The position numbers were made by a program, and so were the translations under genes. From Plebeiibacterium sediminum (GTDB lineage: Bacteria > Bacteroidota > Bacteroidia > Bacteroidales > Marinilabiliaceae), in contig NZ_JAPDPJ010000010.1 in assembly GCF_026013605.1 (NCBI RefSeq), positions 50,356 to 114,355 on the forward strand: a DNA stretch of 64,000 bases, given 5' to 3'. Positions within the stretch are counted from its first letter, which is position 1. The number at the start of each line of letters is the position of its first letter. The notes under the pieces are model-generated. The model made no database searches. It saw only the letters and a list, made by a program, of their open reading frames with translations, and was not told the origin of the DNA. Below are positions 26,401 to 34,755 of this stretch, in pieces.

Positions 26401-26652
26401 TGGCCAAGTGAACCGGATCAACATCCAAATTCATTGGAAATGATTCGTGAAAAACAAATTGATTTGGTGGTTAATATCCCGAAAAACTTAAGTACAAATG
26501 AGTTGAAAAACGGATATAAAATTCGCCGTAGTGCCATTGACTTTAATATTCCATTGATTACTAATGCTCGTTTAGCAAGTGCATTTATTCAAGCCTTTTG
26601 TAAAATGGGTAAAGAGGATATCAAAATTAAGTGCTGGCAAGAATATAAGTAA
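23428..26652 (+). CDS. carB: Carbamoyl phosphate synthase large subunit
   Basis: 1074 residues, the full family length. Two homologous ATP-grasp halves: the first at about 1-400 (GSGALKIGEAGEFDYSGSQA, AFGGQTALNCG, RAAYTLGGMGSG) and the second at about 560-935 (GSGAYRIGSSVEFDWC, VSVGGQIPNNLA, RPSYVLSGAAMNVV), joined by an oligomerisation domain (about 400-555). The last 135 residues form the MGS-like allosteric domain (ILISSGPLRSKMELLKAAKLL). It makes carbamoyl phosphate with CarA for arginine and pyrimidines. It is transcribed divergently from argR and ends at a good terminator. Confidence 0.97.
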   Translation: MNKDIKKVVILGSGALKIGEAGEFDYSGSQALKALKEEGIETVLVNPNIATVQTSDKIADKIYFLPVTPYFVEEVIKKEKPDGILLAFGGQTALNCGTKLFETGVLDKYNLQVLGTPVQAIINTEDREIFANKLKEIDVKTPISLAVTSVEEAVKASKKIGFPIIVRAAYTLGGMGSGFCYNEEELIARAENAFSYSNQILVEESLKGWKEVEYEVVRDKYNNCITVCNMENFDPLGIHTGESIVVAPSQTLSNSEYHKLRELAIKIIRHIGVVGECNVQYALDPKSEDYRVIEVNARLSRSSALASKATGYPLAFVAAKLGLGYGLHELKNSVTKVTSTFFEPALDYVVCKIPRWDLNKFNGVSKQIGSSMKSVGEIMSIGRTFEEAIQKGLRMIGQGMHGFVANQPLKGIDVKTELAEPTDQRIYAIAEAFENGMTVEEIHELSKIDHWFLEKLKNISDIETELKKFSNLEELPSDLLRQAKRSGFSDFQVARCVFKSTSEVISDDLLKVRAERKKRNILPVVKQIDTMAGEFPAQINYLYLTYSGTEHDIDYVDDGKSVIVLGSGAYRIGSSVEFDWCSVNALNTIRDQKYRSIMINYNPETVSTDYDVCDRLYFDELTFERVLDVIDLETPKGVIVSVGGQIPNNLAMKLNGQNVPILGTSPENIDNAENRQKFSAMLDRLNIDQPRWSELTSIEDIFTFVDEVGFPVLVRPSYVLSGAAMNVVSNKDELEHFLTLAANVSKEYPVVVSEFIEEAKEIEVDAVAKNGELVAYAISEHVEFAGVHSGDATIVFPPQKLYIETMRRVKKIAREIAKALNISGPFNMQLLGKNNELKVIECNLRASRSFPFVSKILKVNLIDLATQVMLGMDVEKPNKNLFDLDCVGIKAPQFSFARLAKADPVLGVDMSSTGEVGCIGDNFDEAILNSMLSVGYSIPQKNILISSGPLRSKMELLKAAKLLKDNGYNIFATGGTHKFFAENGVETTHIYWPSEPDQHPNSLEMIREKQIDLVVNIPKNLSTNELKNGYKIRRSAIDFNIPLITNARLASAFIQAFCKMGKEDIKIKCWQEYK

Positions 26653-26681
26653 TAATATAGTCTAATTAGATATTAATGATT

Positions 26682-26718
26682 AAGGCCGTTGGGAATCTCT
26701 CAACGGCTTTATTTTTTT
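26682..26718 (+). terminator. Intrinsic terminator of carB
   Basis: GCCGTTG (26685-26691) pairs with CAACGGC (26701-26707), extended by a G-U and two A-T pairs, followed by seven T. It lies 30 bases past the carB stop. Confidence 0.87.
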
Positions 26719-26782
26719 ATATAAAGATAATTTTTGCATAAGTTTTGTTATTTTCGGGAGTTTGAACATAAAAAGTTTGAGA

Positions 26783-27898
26783 ATGAAAATCAGAAAATCA
26801 CTATTGTTAATTGTAAGTCTATTTCTTTTATATGCAGAAAGTAAAGCTCAGGATAAATTTGAGTTTGAAACTGTATTTGATAATAAAAACACTGCTGTAA
26901 AGAATCAAGGACATTCCGGCACTTGTTGGGCCTTTAGTACAATTTCTTTTATTGAAAGCGAAATCATCCGCATGGGAGGTCCGGAGTTTGATCTGTCTGA
27001 AATGTATATAGTAAATTATGCATATCAGGAAAAAGCAAAGCAGTATGTGATGCTTCATGGATTGGGAAACTTTAGTCAGGGAGGGCAAGCTCATGATGTG
27101 CTTAATGTAATTGCAAAGCATGGTTTTGTTCCGGAGAGTGATTTTCCGGGAAGACCTGATACCGCTTTAATGCATAATCATACCGAGTTTGAATCTGCCA
27201 TGAAAGGATTGCTTGATAACTACATGAAACCAAGTGATACACACCCTTCAGAAGTTTGGTTTACCAATATTCAGTCTATTATTTCAAACTATCTGGGCGA
27301 TATTCCAAAGCAAACGGTTTTTAATAAACGAACTTATTCACCACAGGAATTTGCAGCGGGACTGGGTATTGATAAAAATAATTATATCGAATTAACTTCT
27401 TATACTCATCATCCTTTTTATGAACCATTTGATTTGGAAGTTCCTGATAACTGGTCGCATGATGAGTATTACAATTTACCTATTGATCAGTTGATTGAGG
27501 TAATGAAAAAAGCCATTCAGGATGGTTATACTATTGTATGGGATGGTGATGTGTCTGAAGAGTTTTTCTCACATGGTAAAGGGGTTGCTTTAATTCCTGT
27601 TGATAAAACTAAAGGCTTTGAACCACAAGAAGAAGTGTATGTAACTCAGGAGGCACGCCAAAATGCTTTTACTTCATGGCAGGCAACAGACGACCACCTA
27701 ATGCATATTGTAGGAATTGTGAAAGATCAGAATGGTACCTTGTATTTTAAAACCAAAAATAGTTGGGGTACAGACAGGAATGATTTTGGCGGATATTTAT
27801 ACATGTCAGAATCCTATATGAGAATGAATACAGTGGCCATCATGTTACATAAGCAAGCTTTGGGAAAAGATTTAACAAAGACATTGTTTAAAAAATGA
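26783..27898 (+). CDS. Secreted C1 family cysteine peptidase (bleomycin hydrolase/aminopeptidase C type)
   Basis: 371 residues from the ATG at 26783. MKIRKSLLLIVSLFLL followed by ESKAQ is a signal peptide, so the enzyme is exported. The papain-like triad is visible: C48 in NQGHSGTCWAFS, H308 in DDHLMHIVG and N326 in KTKNSWGT. The large insertion between Cys and His is typical of C1B peptidases. It probably trims peptides in the periplasm. It overlaps the next gene by 4 bases (ATGA), showing translational coupling. Confidence 0.87.
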   Translation: MKIRKSLLLIVSLFLLYAESKAQDKFEFETVFDNKNTAVKNQGHSGTCWAFSTISFIESEIIRMGGPEFDLSEMYIVNYAYQEKAKQYVMLHGLGNFSQGGQAHDVLNVIAKHGFVPESDFPGRPDTALMHNHTEFESAMKGLLDNYMKPSDTHPSEVWFTNIQSIISNYLGDIPKQTVFNKRTYSPQEFAAGLGIDKNNYIELTSYTHHPFYEPFDLEVPDNWSHDEYYNLPIDQLIEVMKKAIQDGYTIVWDGDVSEEFFSHGKGVALIPVDKTKGFEPQEEVYVTQEARQNAFTSWQATDDHLMHIVGIVKDQNGTLYFKTKNSWGTDRNDFGGYLYMSESYMRMNTVAIMLHKQALGKDLTKTLFKK

Positions 27899-28551
27899 AT
27901 CAGCAATACTCCGATTTTTTAAGACAGATTTCAGATTATGTAAATCATAAAATGGAATCTGTTGATGCAGGTCATGATGTTAGCCATATAAATAGGGTAT
28001 TGCATAATGCCAAAGAAATTAATAAGAAAGAAAAAGCAGACGAGTTTTTTGTAGAAGCCGGCGTGTTGCTTCATGATATTACTGACGAAAAATTGTTTGA
28101 TAAAGATCAGGCAGAAAAAGAATTGATGCAATTCCTGCAAGGTATTGGAATGAGTCCGATTGATATTGATCGGATTCAAACTATTATCAGTGTGGTTTCT
28201 TTTGGCAAAGAATTTGATAAAAAAAGTGATTTGACTCCTGAACAGAAAGTAGTTTGCGATGCAGATCGCTTAGATGCTATTGGTGCAATTGGCATTGCTC
28301 GTACTTTTCATTATGGGGGCAATAAAAACAGGGAAATATTCAATCAATCAATTCCTCCTAAAAAATACAATTCAACCGAGGAATACAGAAATAGTGAAAG
28401 TCCAACCATCAACCATTTTTATGAGAAGTTATTATTGTTGAAAGATAAAATGGAAACAGAAACAGGCAAAGCTTTGGCAAATGATCGCCACCAGTTTATG
28501 CTCAATTATCTTAAGCAATTTTATAACGAAATAGGAGTGGATGGTTTCTAG
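27895..28551 (+). CDS. HD domain phosphohydrolase, YedJ-like
   Basis: 218 residues. The HD motif is spread in the usual way: H31 in DVSHINRVL, H60-D61 in AGVLLHDITDEK, and a distal Asp in VVCDADRLDAIGAIG, followed by ARTFHYGG, a signature of the YedJ-like branch. These are metal-dependent phosphohydrolases whose substrate is generally unknown. It overlaps the C1 peptidase gene by 4 bases and lies 50 bases before the PBP1A gene. Confidence 0.85.
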   Translation: MNQQYSDFLRQISDYVNHKMESVDAGHDVSHINRVLHNAKEINKKEKADEFFVEAGVLLHDITDEKLFDKDQAEKELMQFLQGIGMSPIDIDRIQTIISVVSFGKEFDKKSDLTPEQKVVCDADRLDAIGAIGIARTFHYGGNKNREIFNQSIPPKKYNSTEEYRNSESPTINHFYEKLLLLKDKMETETGKALANDRHQFMLNYLKQFYNEIGVDGF

Positions 28552-28601
28552 GTATTATATGATAATATGCTGGATAAAAAGAAAACTCAAATAACACCTA
28601 A

Positions 28602-31001
28602 ATGGCTGTAAAAAAACAATCAACACACAAAAAACACAAAAAGCAGGTTTCTCCTAAAAACAAAAAATCATATAAAAAATTAATAGCGCTTTCCATTAAG
28701 GGATTATTGGGATTCATAGCTGTAATATTTTTGTTTTTACTGTTTGTATATCTAGGCGTATTTGGTCGTTTACCTTCCTACGATGAATTGGCTAAAGTAG
28801 ACAATGATGTTGCTTCAGAAGTTTATACTGAAGATGGTACTTTAATGGGAAAGTATTATCACCAAAACCGTATGAGTATTGAAAATAAGGTGATTTCCAA
28901 GCATGCTATTAATGCTTTGGTGGCAACTGAAGATAAACGTTTTTTTACGCATAAGGGTTTTGATGTAATTAGTTTAGGAAGGGTACTTTTCAGAACAATA
29001 TTACTGCGCGATAAAACACAGGGAGGAGGAAGTACAATTAGTCAGCAATTGGCAAAAAACCTGTATCCCCGAAAAAAGTATGGTCCGTTGTCGATGTTGG
29101 TTAATAAATCGCGAGAAGTTTTTATTGCCTCCCGGTTAGAAAAGGTTTACACTAAGGATCAGATATTAAATCTGTATTTAAATACGGTACCATTTGGCGA
29201 AGATGTTTATGGTATAGAAGCTGCATCAATGCGCTTCTTTAGTAAACATTCATCAGCTTTAAAACCTAATGAGGCTGCTGTTTTAGTTGGTATGTTGGCA
29301 GCAAATACGGCATACAATCCTCGTTTAAATCCTGAAAGATCAAAGAAAAGAAGGAATCTGGTTTTAACCAGAATGAATGAGTTTGGTTTTTTATCTGATA
29401 AGGATTTGTCAAAATATACCAATGCTGATTTAGAATTAAACTATCATAAAATAGACCATAATACAGGTATTGCTCCATATTTTAGAGAGATGGTGCGTAT
29501 TCAGGTTCAACAAATACTAGAGGATGAATATGGCGATCATTATGATATTTATAAGGATGGACTAAAAATTTATACCACCATAGATCCAACGCTTCAAAAT
29601 TATGCAGATGAGGCGGTGCAAAAACATATGGCAGCGCTTCAGAAAGAATTTAAGTACCATTGGAAGAATCGTGACCCGTGGAAAAATCACCCATCAGTTT
29701 TTGATAACGCACTTCACTCCTCACATAGATATAAAACCTTAAAAGCACAAGGTAAGTCAGAGGATGAAATTTTGGCAGAGATGAAGAAGTTAAGTAAAAT
29801 GACCATCTTTGCTTACCCCAATGAAAAAGAAGTGAACCTGTCACCCCTGGATTCAATCAAGCATTATTTAAAGATTTTGAATACTGGTTTTATGGTGATG
29901 GATCCACAAAACGGTAAGGTATTAGCCTGGGTCGGTGGGGTAAATCATAAGTTTTTTCAATATGATCATGTTACTTCGCGCAGACAGGTTGGTTCAACAT
30001 TTAAGCCAATCGTATATACTGCAGCTTTAATGGATGGAATGAGTCCGTGTGATTATATATCAAATGAAAGAAGAGTTTACGAAGATTATCAGGATTGGTC
30101 ACCGGCTAATGCTGATGGTGATCATGAAGGTTACTATTCATTAAAAGGAGGTTTAACCAATTCTGTAAATACCATTACAGCTGAAATAATGGTTAAAACA
30201 GGTGTTGATAAGGTACTGAGTCTGGCTGAGGATATGGGAGTGGAGTCTAAATTGCCTGCTGTGCCATCCATAAGTTTAGGTACTGGTACTATTTCATTAC
30301 AGGAAATGTTAACCGTATATTCCTGTTATGCCAATTATGGTGTTAAAAAAGAACCTTATGGAATCGTTAGAATTGAAGATAGCCATGGAAAGGTATTGTA
30401 TGAACGCGAGCAGGAAGAGGAGGATGTAAGGGTTTTGGATGAAGAAACAGCAGAACTGATGAATTACATGCTGCAGGGAGTGGTACAAAATGGTACGGGA
30501 AGAGGCTTAAGGACAGTTTATGGATTGAAAAGTCAGATTGCTGGTAAAACAGGGACCACTCAGGATAATGCTGACGGATGGTTTATTGGTTTTACCCCAA
30601 GGTTACTGGCAGGAGCGTGGGTTGGAGCAGAAAGTCCGGTAGTTCATTTCAGAACCACTGCTCTTGGTCAAGGTGCGCATATGGCACTGCCCATTTATGG
30701 CTTATTTATGCAAAAAGTGGAACGGGATCCGAAATATTCAAAGTATACCAGAGTACCATTTAAAGACTTAGATAATGATATGCTTGCTATGGTGGATTGT
30801 GCTGATTTTTCAATTACAGATCCGGATCGAAATATCTTTGATCTATTCCGTTTCGGAAGGCGATCAAAACCTGATACTACAGGGTTAAAACTTTCTCCTG
30901 AAGATAGAGCGCGATATGAAGAGCGTATGAAAGAACAAAGAAAGGAGAAAAGCAAAGGATTGTTGAATAGAATGAAGGACCTGTTTAAAAGAAAAAACTA
31001 G
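28602..31001 (+). CDS. Class A penicillin-binding protein (PBP1A-like)
   Basis: 799 residues. A short basic cytoplasmic tail and one membrane anchor (about 28-52) precede the GT51 glycosyltransferase domain with catalytic E110 (ATEDKRFFTHKGFD) and GGSTISQQLAKNL. The transpeptidase domain has the nucleophile S465 in GSTFKP, a TNSVNTI SxN motif and K649 in GKTGTTQDNADGWF. The C-terminus is basic. It polymerises and crosslinks peptidoglycan in the periplasm. It is the last gene of a three-gene plus-strand unit. Confidence 0.95.
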   Translation: MAVKKQSTHKKHKKQVSPKNKKSYKKLIALSIKGLLGFIAVIFLFLLFVYLGVFGRLPSYDELAKVDNDVASEVYTEDGTLMGKYYHQNRMSIENKVISKHAINALVATEDKRFFTHKGFDVISLGRVLFRTILLRDKTQGGGSTISQQLAKNLYPRKKYGPLSMLVNKSREVFIASRLEKVYTKDQILNLYLNTVPFGEDVYGIEAASMRFFSKHSSALKPNEAAVLVGMLAANTAYNPRLNPERSKKRRNLVLTRMNEFGFLSDKDLSKYTNADLELNYHKIDHNTGIAPYFREMVRIQVQQILEDEYGDHYDIYKDGLKIYTTIDPTLQNYADEAVQKHMAALQKEFKYHWKNRDPWKNHPSVFDNALHSSHRYKTLKAQGKSEDEILAEMKKLSKMTIFAYPNEKEVNLSPLDSIKHYLKILNTGFMVMDPQNGKVLAWVGGVNHKFFQYDHVTSRRQVGSTFKPIVYTAALMDGMSPCDYISNERRVYEDYQDWSPANADGDHEGYYSLKGGLTNSVNTITAEIMVKTGVDKVLSLAEDMGVESKLPAVPSISLGTGTISLQEMLTVYSCYANYGVKKEPYGIVRIEDSHGKVLYEREQEEEDVRVLDEETAELMNYMLQGVVQNGTGRGLRTVYGLKSQIAGKTGTTQDNADGWFIGFTPRLLAGAWVGAESPVVHFRTTALGQGAHMALPIYGLFMQKVERDPKYSKYTRVPFKDLDNDMLAMVDCADFSITDPDRNIFDLFRFGRRSKPDTTGLKLSPEDRARYEERMKEQRKEKSKGLLNRMKDLFKRKN

Positions 31002-31142
31002 TGTTTCTTCAATTGAACACTTATTGTACGTAAATAGGATTCATTGCGTTTATTTTTTGATATTACAGGTTACGATACGTTTAAGTAATGTGTGAAAAAT
31101 CGAATATATACGTCAAAAATCTAAAATCTTCTCTACATAGCA

Positions 31143-31173
31143 GTTGGTGAATATGATATAATTATTATATTTG
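31143..31173 (+). promoter_or_regulatory. Promoter of the PAS histidine kinase gene
   Basis: GTTG (31143-31146), a 19-base spacer and TATATTTG (31166-31173) fit the Bacteroidota promoter with one mismatch in the upstream box. Predicted transcription start is near 31180, 27 bases before the kinase ATG. Confidence 0.6.
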
Positions 31174-31206
31174 GCTAGTTTTCAATGATTTATTTGTTTG
31201 CTTGTT

Positions 31207-32769
31207 ATGGGAGAAAAAGCAATATGTGATGAAGATCTTTTGAACTTGGTAATTTGTGCGGGAGAAGAAGATAGTGTAGAAGGGATTCTACGTAAAATAG
31301 TTCAGGTTTTAAGTAAGTTGTTACATAGTAATTATGCTTTTGTATTAAAAAGAATACATACAACGAATTCATTTCAGGAAGTATATCTGTTTCCTGATGA
31401 GGAGATAAACCTGTTTCATTCTGAAGTTGTAAAATCAGCTACAAAGACTATTCAATGTGGATTTGATGCTGTAAAATCCTTTAATTATAAGGAACAATCT
31501 TATATTATTCTTTCGTTAAATCAATATGGCTTTATCGTCTTACAATACACTCCCGGTTTTGATTTAGATCAACAAACAAAACTGGTATCGGTGCTTTCTC
31601 ACCTGGGTAAGTTGATGTTGATTATTGAGGAGCAAAATGAGATTAAGGCACATGAGGAATCACTAATAGAACTGGAAAAATTTCAGCAGCTCTCCCTCGA
31701 AGTAAATCATGCTTCTGTTTTTCAGAACAATTTTGAAACAGGACAAGTGATTACTACTCCCCATTTGTACTATTATTTAGGTTATTCAGATGATGAATTG
31801 CCTAAAACGATTCCGGATACAACAAAGTTTATTCATAAAGAGGATATAGATAAAGTGATGGAAGCAGTGCATTCACATTTTTCAGGAGAAAATACAGAAT
31901 ACTATGCAGAATTTCGTGTCTTATCAAAGCGGGGTGAATGGACATGGGTATGTGGACAGGGTAAGGTGACTGAGAGAAATGCGCTAGGGGAGCCTGTACT
32001 ACTGCTGGGAATATCGCAGGTTATTTCTCAGCGAAAAAAAGTTGAATTGGAATTAATTGAAGCTAAGGAGCGGGCAGAAGAGAGTGATAGACTTAAATCG
32101 GCCTTTTTAGCCAATATGAGTCACGAAATTCGTACTCCAATGAATGGTATACTTGGCTTTGCAGAGATATTAAAGGATCCTGAACTGGATGGTGATAAAA
32201 GAGGTAATTATATTGACCTGATTGAAAAGAGTGGTTTTAGAATGTTGAATATTATCAATGATTTAATTGATATTTCTAAAATTGAGTCAGGGCAGGTCGA
32301 AGTCAGACTGTCTGATGTAGATTTAACAAAAGCATTCTGGTATATATATGACTTTTTTAAAGAAGAAGTGGCCTGTAGAGATCTGGAATTAGTAGTTGAA
32401 CTGCCACAAGATGAAGGTAGTACGATTGTGAGGTCAGATCTTGAAAAAGTGTATGCCATACTGAGCAATCTGGTAAAAAATGCCATTAAGTATAGTGATA
32501 AAGGAATTATTACGATTGGATATCGATGCGAGGAAGGAGCTGTGGTTTGTTATGTTAAAGATACAGGTCTGGGAGTGGAAGATTGTATGCGACAAAAAAT
32601 ATTTGATCGATTTGTACGAAGTACAAATACGGCAAAAACTAAGGTTGAAGGAGCTGGTTTGGGTTTGTCTATTTGTAAGGCCTATGTTAAAATGTTAGGG
32701 GGTAATATTTGGGTGGAAAGTATATTTGGAGAAGGATCAACTTTTTATTTTACATTACCAGTCCTTTAA
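31207..32769 (+). CDS. PAS domain sensor histidine kinase
   Basis: 520 residues from the ATG at 31207 (the TTG three codons upstream is not needed). Residues 1-140 look like a GAF-type sensor domain, 160-275 a PAS fold with a PAC tail (AEFRVLSKRGEWTWVCGQGK). HisKA follows with H306 in NMSHEIRTPMNGILGF, then the HATPase with N box NLVKNAIKYSD, G1 KDTGLGVED and G2 GAGLGLSICKAYV. There is no transmembrane segment, so it is probably cytosolic, and no receiver domain or partner regulator next to it. Its 3' end overlaps the convergent small gene by 15 bases. Confidence 0.9.
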   Translation: MGEKAICDEDLLNLVICAGEEDSVEGILRKIVQVLSKLLHSNYAFVLKRIHTTNSFQEVYLFPDEEINLFHSEVVKSATKTIQCGFDAVKSFNYKEQSYIILSLNQYGFIVLQYTPGFDLDQQTKLVSVLSHLGKLMLIIEEQNEIKAHEESLIELEKFQQLSLEVNHASVFQNNFETGQVITTPHLYYYLGYSDDELPKTIPDTTKFIHKEDIDKVMEAVHSHFSGENTEYYAEFRVLSKRGEWTWVCGQGKVTERNALGEPVLLLGISQVISQRKKVELELIEAKERAEESDRLKSAFLANMSHEIRTPMNGILGFAEILKDPELDGDKRGNYIDLIEKSGFRMLNIINDLIDISKIESGQVEVRLSDVDLTKAFWYIYDFFKEEVACRDLELVVELPQDEGSTIVRSDLEKVYAILSNLVKNAIKYSDKGIITIGYRCEEGAVVCYVKDTGLGVEDCMRQKIFDRFVRSTNTAKTKVEGAGLGLSICKAYVKMLGGNIWVESIFGEGSTFYFTLPVL

Positions 32770-33057
32770 AAATATATAGAAGCCAATAGTAGTTACTATT
32801 GAAATAACTGAAATTAAAAGAACCGTTTTTATCAATCGATTTCTCTGGTCTGTTACCATTCTTTGCTTTATGTCGTTTTTTAGTATCTGTATTTCTTTTT
32901 CTGAGAGCTTGTTTTTATCGTAGAAAGCACGGTGAATGTTTTTATGCTTTTGATAAGCATTTTCAATTTTTTGGTATTTACTTAGATTTTGTTCTTTAAG
33001 AGCCCGGTTATTTTTCATTCGGGCAATCATATCCAAAACATGTCCTGCAGAACTCAT
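32755..33057 (-). CDS. Small single-pass membrane protein of unknown function
   Basis: 100 residues. The first 75 are charged and helical, with a likely coiled coil (NRALKEQNLSKYQKIENAYQ, later LSEKEIQILKNDIKQRM). Residues 76-96 (LIKTVLLISVISIVTTIGFYIF) are a C-terminal membrane anchor. Similar short proteins occur in Bacteroidota as uncharacterised proteins; I know no function. It converges on the histidine kinase gene with a 15-base overlap. Confidence 0.65.
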   Translation of the reverse strand: MSSAGHVLDMIARMKNNRALKEQNLSKYQKIENAYQKHKNIHRAFYDKNKLSEKEIQILKNDIKQRMVTDQRNRLIKTVLLISVISIVTTIGFYIFLKDW

Positions 33058-33230
33058 ATGATAAGGTTTTTATCTAATTAAAAATATGATTAAAGATAAT
33101 AAATAAGTGTCGACAATTTAAAATATATGTTCATTTAATCCACAACTACTCAATTGTAACCCTGCTATAACCCATCTACTAAACAAGTTTCCTGTTTTCT
33201 GTTCGCTCATCATCACTTTATCGTGCAATC

Positions 33231-33380
33231 ATCGCAAAATCTATGGTGTAGCGGTTGTGTACAGGTTGCGTCGCGGTTGCGATCATTTGCGAAGCCGTTG
33301 CGTAGCTGTCTAGTCCCCTTTGCGATGCCGTTGCGATAAATTTGCGATAAAATGGCCTTGATTTGCGATAAACTTGCGTT
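33231..33380. repeat. Cluster of TTGCGAT-type short repeats
   Basis: TTGCG(A/T) occurs at 33266, 33277, 33287, 33298, 33320, 33331, 33342, 33363 and 33374, with one inverted copy ATCGCAAAA at 33231. Three of the later copies extend to TTGCGATAAA (33331, 33342, 33363). Intervals between neighbouring copies of roughly 10-11 bases recur (33266/33277/33287/33298, 33320/33331/33342, 33363/33374), so copies sit on one face of the helix. The tract is visibly richer in G+C than its flanks. It explains why several frames are open. The function is unknown. Confidence 0.6.
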
Positions 33381-33574
33381 GCCGTGCACAAAAAAAGTGT
33401 TAAAAAGGCCAAAACGTGCACAATTTTTGGCAAAAAATGGCAAAAACGGGAATATTTTTCCTCAAAAACGACAAAAATTGGAATAATTACCCTTTTTGAG
33501 TACAAAATCAACAATTCTTGTGAAAGGGTAAAAATATAATGTACGTATAATCAATGTGTTACAAAGGAAAAAAG

Positions 33575-33602
33575 TAACGGTAAAATTACCGTTATTTTTT
33601 TA
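33575..33602 (+). terminator. Intrinsic terminator upstream of the DUF6266 gene
   Basis: TAACGGTA (33575-33582) pairs with TACCGTTA (33587-33594) over a 4-base loop and is followed by seven T. No protein gene ends just before it on the plus strand, so it may close an untranslated transcript from the repeat tract or regulate the DUF6266 gene. Confidence 0.65.
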
Positions 33603-33711
33603 AAGGAATTCATATTCTACTTTAGTTCATACAATATCGGCCGATCAATGTTTAACTCGGTTCTTTTTCATATCCGATCAATATTAAAAAGAACCACTAA
33701 AATTAAAAGTC

Positions 33712-34377
33712 ATGGGAAAAATTGATAAAGGAATCTTAGGTGGATTCAGCGGCAAAGTAGGAAATGTGATAGGATCAACATGGAAAGGTATTTCATATAT
33801 GAAATCGAAACCTGCTTCAAATAATAAGAAAGCAAGTGAAAAGCAAATTATTCACAGGGCCAGGTTTATGTATGCAGCAAAATTTTTGCAAAGGTTACAG
33901 CCTGTTATAGAAGTGGGTTACCGAATGCACGACAGGTGTAAAACAGCCAGAAACGAAGCCATGTCTGAATTTTTAAACTATACGCTTACAGGTGATTATC
34001 CTATGTTTAAAGTAAATTATAACAGGTTGCGCCTGGCAAAGGGATCATTAGAATTACCTGCTGATTATTCCGTAGCGCTTGTAGATAACAGAGCTCTGAT
34101 TAAATGGTCTGTTGATAGCAATAGCGAAGATGATCAAAGCGAAGATAAATTACTCGCTCAGTTATTGGAAAATAACGTATTATTGGTAAGCATTGCTGAT
34201 GGCTGTGAACCTAAATATACCATGCGAAAATTTAAACGTAAGGATGGTTCAGGTGATATTGGCTTGCCTAATGCACCTTCGGGTACTGAAGTACATTGTT
34301 ACCTTGCTTTTATAGCCAATGATGACAGTATGAGAGTTAGTAATAGTATTTACGTAGGCTCTGTTATTGCACCATAA
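33712..34377 (+). CDS. DUF6266 family protein
   Basis: 221 residues. The N-terminus MGKIDKGILGGFSGKVGNVI with GSTWKGISYMKSKP is the hallmark of DUF6266, a family I associate only with Bacteroidota and whose function is unknown. The first 40 residues are glycine-rich and basic, 45-110 probably helical (FMYAAKFLQRLQPVIEVGY), and 115-221 beta-rich with an acidic turn (SNSEDDQSEDK). No signal peptide or membrane segment is visible. It stands alone: a repeat tract and a terminator lie upstream, a terminator and a second repeat downstream, which is unusual isolation in this compact window. Confidence 0.8.
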   Translation: MGKIDKGILGGFSGKVGNVIGSTWKGISYMKSKPASNNKKASEKQIIHRARFMYAAKFLQRLQPVIEVGYRMHDRCKTARNEAMSEFLNYTLTGDYPMFKVNYNRLRLAKGSLELPADYSVALVDNRALIKWSVDSNSEDDQSEDKLLAQLLENNVLLVSIADGCEPKYTMRKFKRKDGSGDIGLPNAPSGTEVHCYLAFIANDDSMRVSNSIYVGSVIAP

Positions 34378-34421
34378 TGATAATTAAGCAGTGCTTAGTA
34401 TTAAAATACTTCCGGATCAAT

Positions 34422-34458
34422 AAAAGAGGTTGTCTCAAAACGAGGCAATCTCTTTTTT
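34422..34458 (+). terminator. Terminator of the DUF6266 gene
   Basis: AAAAGAGGTTGTCTC (34422-34436) pairs with GAGGCAATCTCTTTT (34442-34456), 15 bp with two G-U pairs, loop AAAAC, followed by T. It is 44 bases past the stop codon. Confidence 0.85.
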
Positions 34459-34488
34459 ATTTAAAGCAACGACATTCAGATCTTGTTT

Positions 34489-34755
34489 TGCAGGTGCATT
34501 TTTGTAGCTCGTGACTTTATAGTGTTATAACAAATCATACTTTGTTCGGCATAGCGTCTTGCTATGTCGTTTATCCCAGGCCTCTGGCCAAAATTTGCAT
34601 TAAAATAGGATGGAGGTCTGTTTTGAACAGCGAAGCTTGACGCTTTGCTGAACAAGTGCTGTTTTATTCCATATATCTTCGCAGAATTTGTACTTTATTC
34701 TGCTAGACGTATTGCAGATGCGATTTTGTAGCTTGTATCTTTATAGTAATACAAA
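34489..34755. repeat. Pair of 43-base imperfect direct repeats framing a hairpin-rich element
   Basis: The copies at 34489-34531 and 34713-34755 share TGCAG.TGC, TTTTGTAGCT.GT and CTTTATAGT in the same order. Between them are hairpins GGCATAGC/GCTATGTC (34548-34568), CAGCGAAGC/GCTTTGCTG (34628-34650) and GCAGAAT/ATTCTGC (34681-34703). No reading frame or transposase is present. It resembles a dispersed repeat or a decayed mobile element. Confidence 0.5.

Larger units (their letters stand above)
33058..33711. other. Gene-free tract with TTGCGAT repeats, hairpins and a terminator
   Basis: 654 bases with no convincing gene. From 33231 to 33380 it is packed with TTGCGA/TTGCGT copies (listed separately). 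Then come an A/T-rich stretch, a hairpin TACCCTTT/AAAGGGTA (33488-33495 with 33523-33530), a terminator (33575-33602), and a hairpin GGTTCTTTTT/AAAAAGAACC (33659-33668 with 33686-33695) just before the DUF6266 gene. Open reading frames on the reverse strand here arise from the repeats. Confidence 0.6.

Noticed and set aside
33213..33514. Two overlapping reverse-strand reading frames of 76 and 98 codons
   Set aside because: Both frames are open because the DNA is made of TTGCGAT repeats; their products are low in complexity and share no family pattern, so I treat the region as repeat.
34422..34458. TTGTCTCAAAA sequence as an insertion-sequence end
   Set aside because: It resembles some transposon termini but forms a self-contained terminator hairpin right after the DUF6266 gene, with no transposase or second end.
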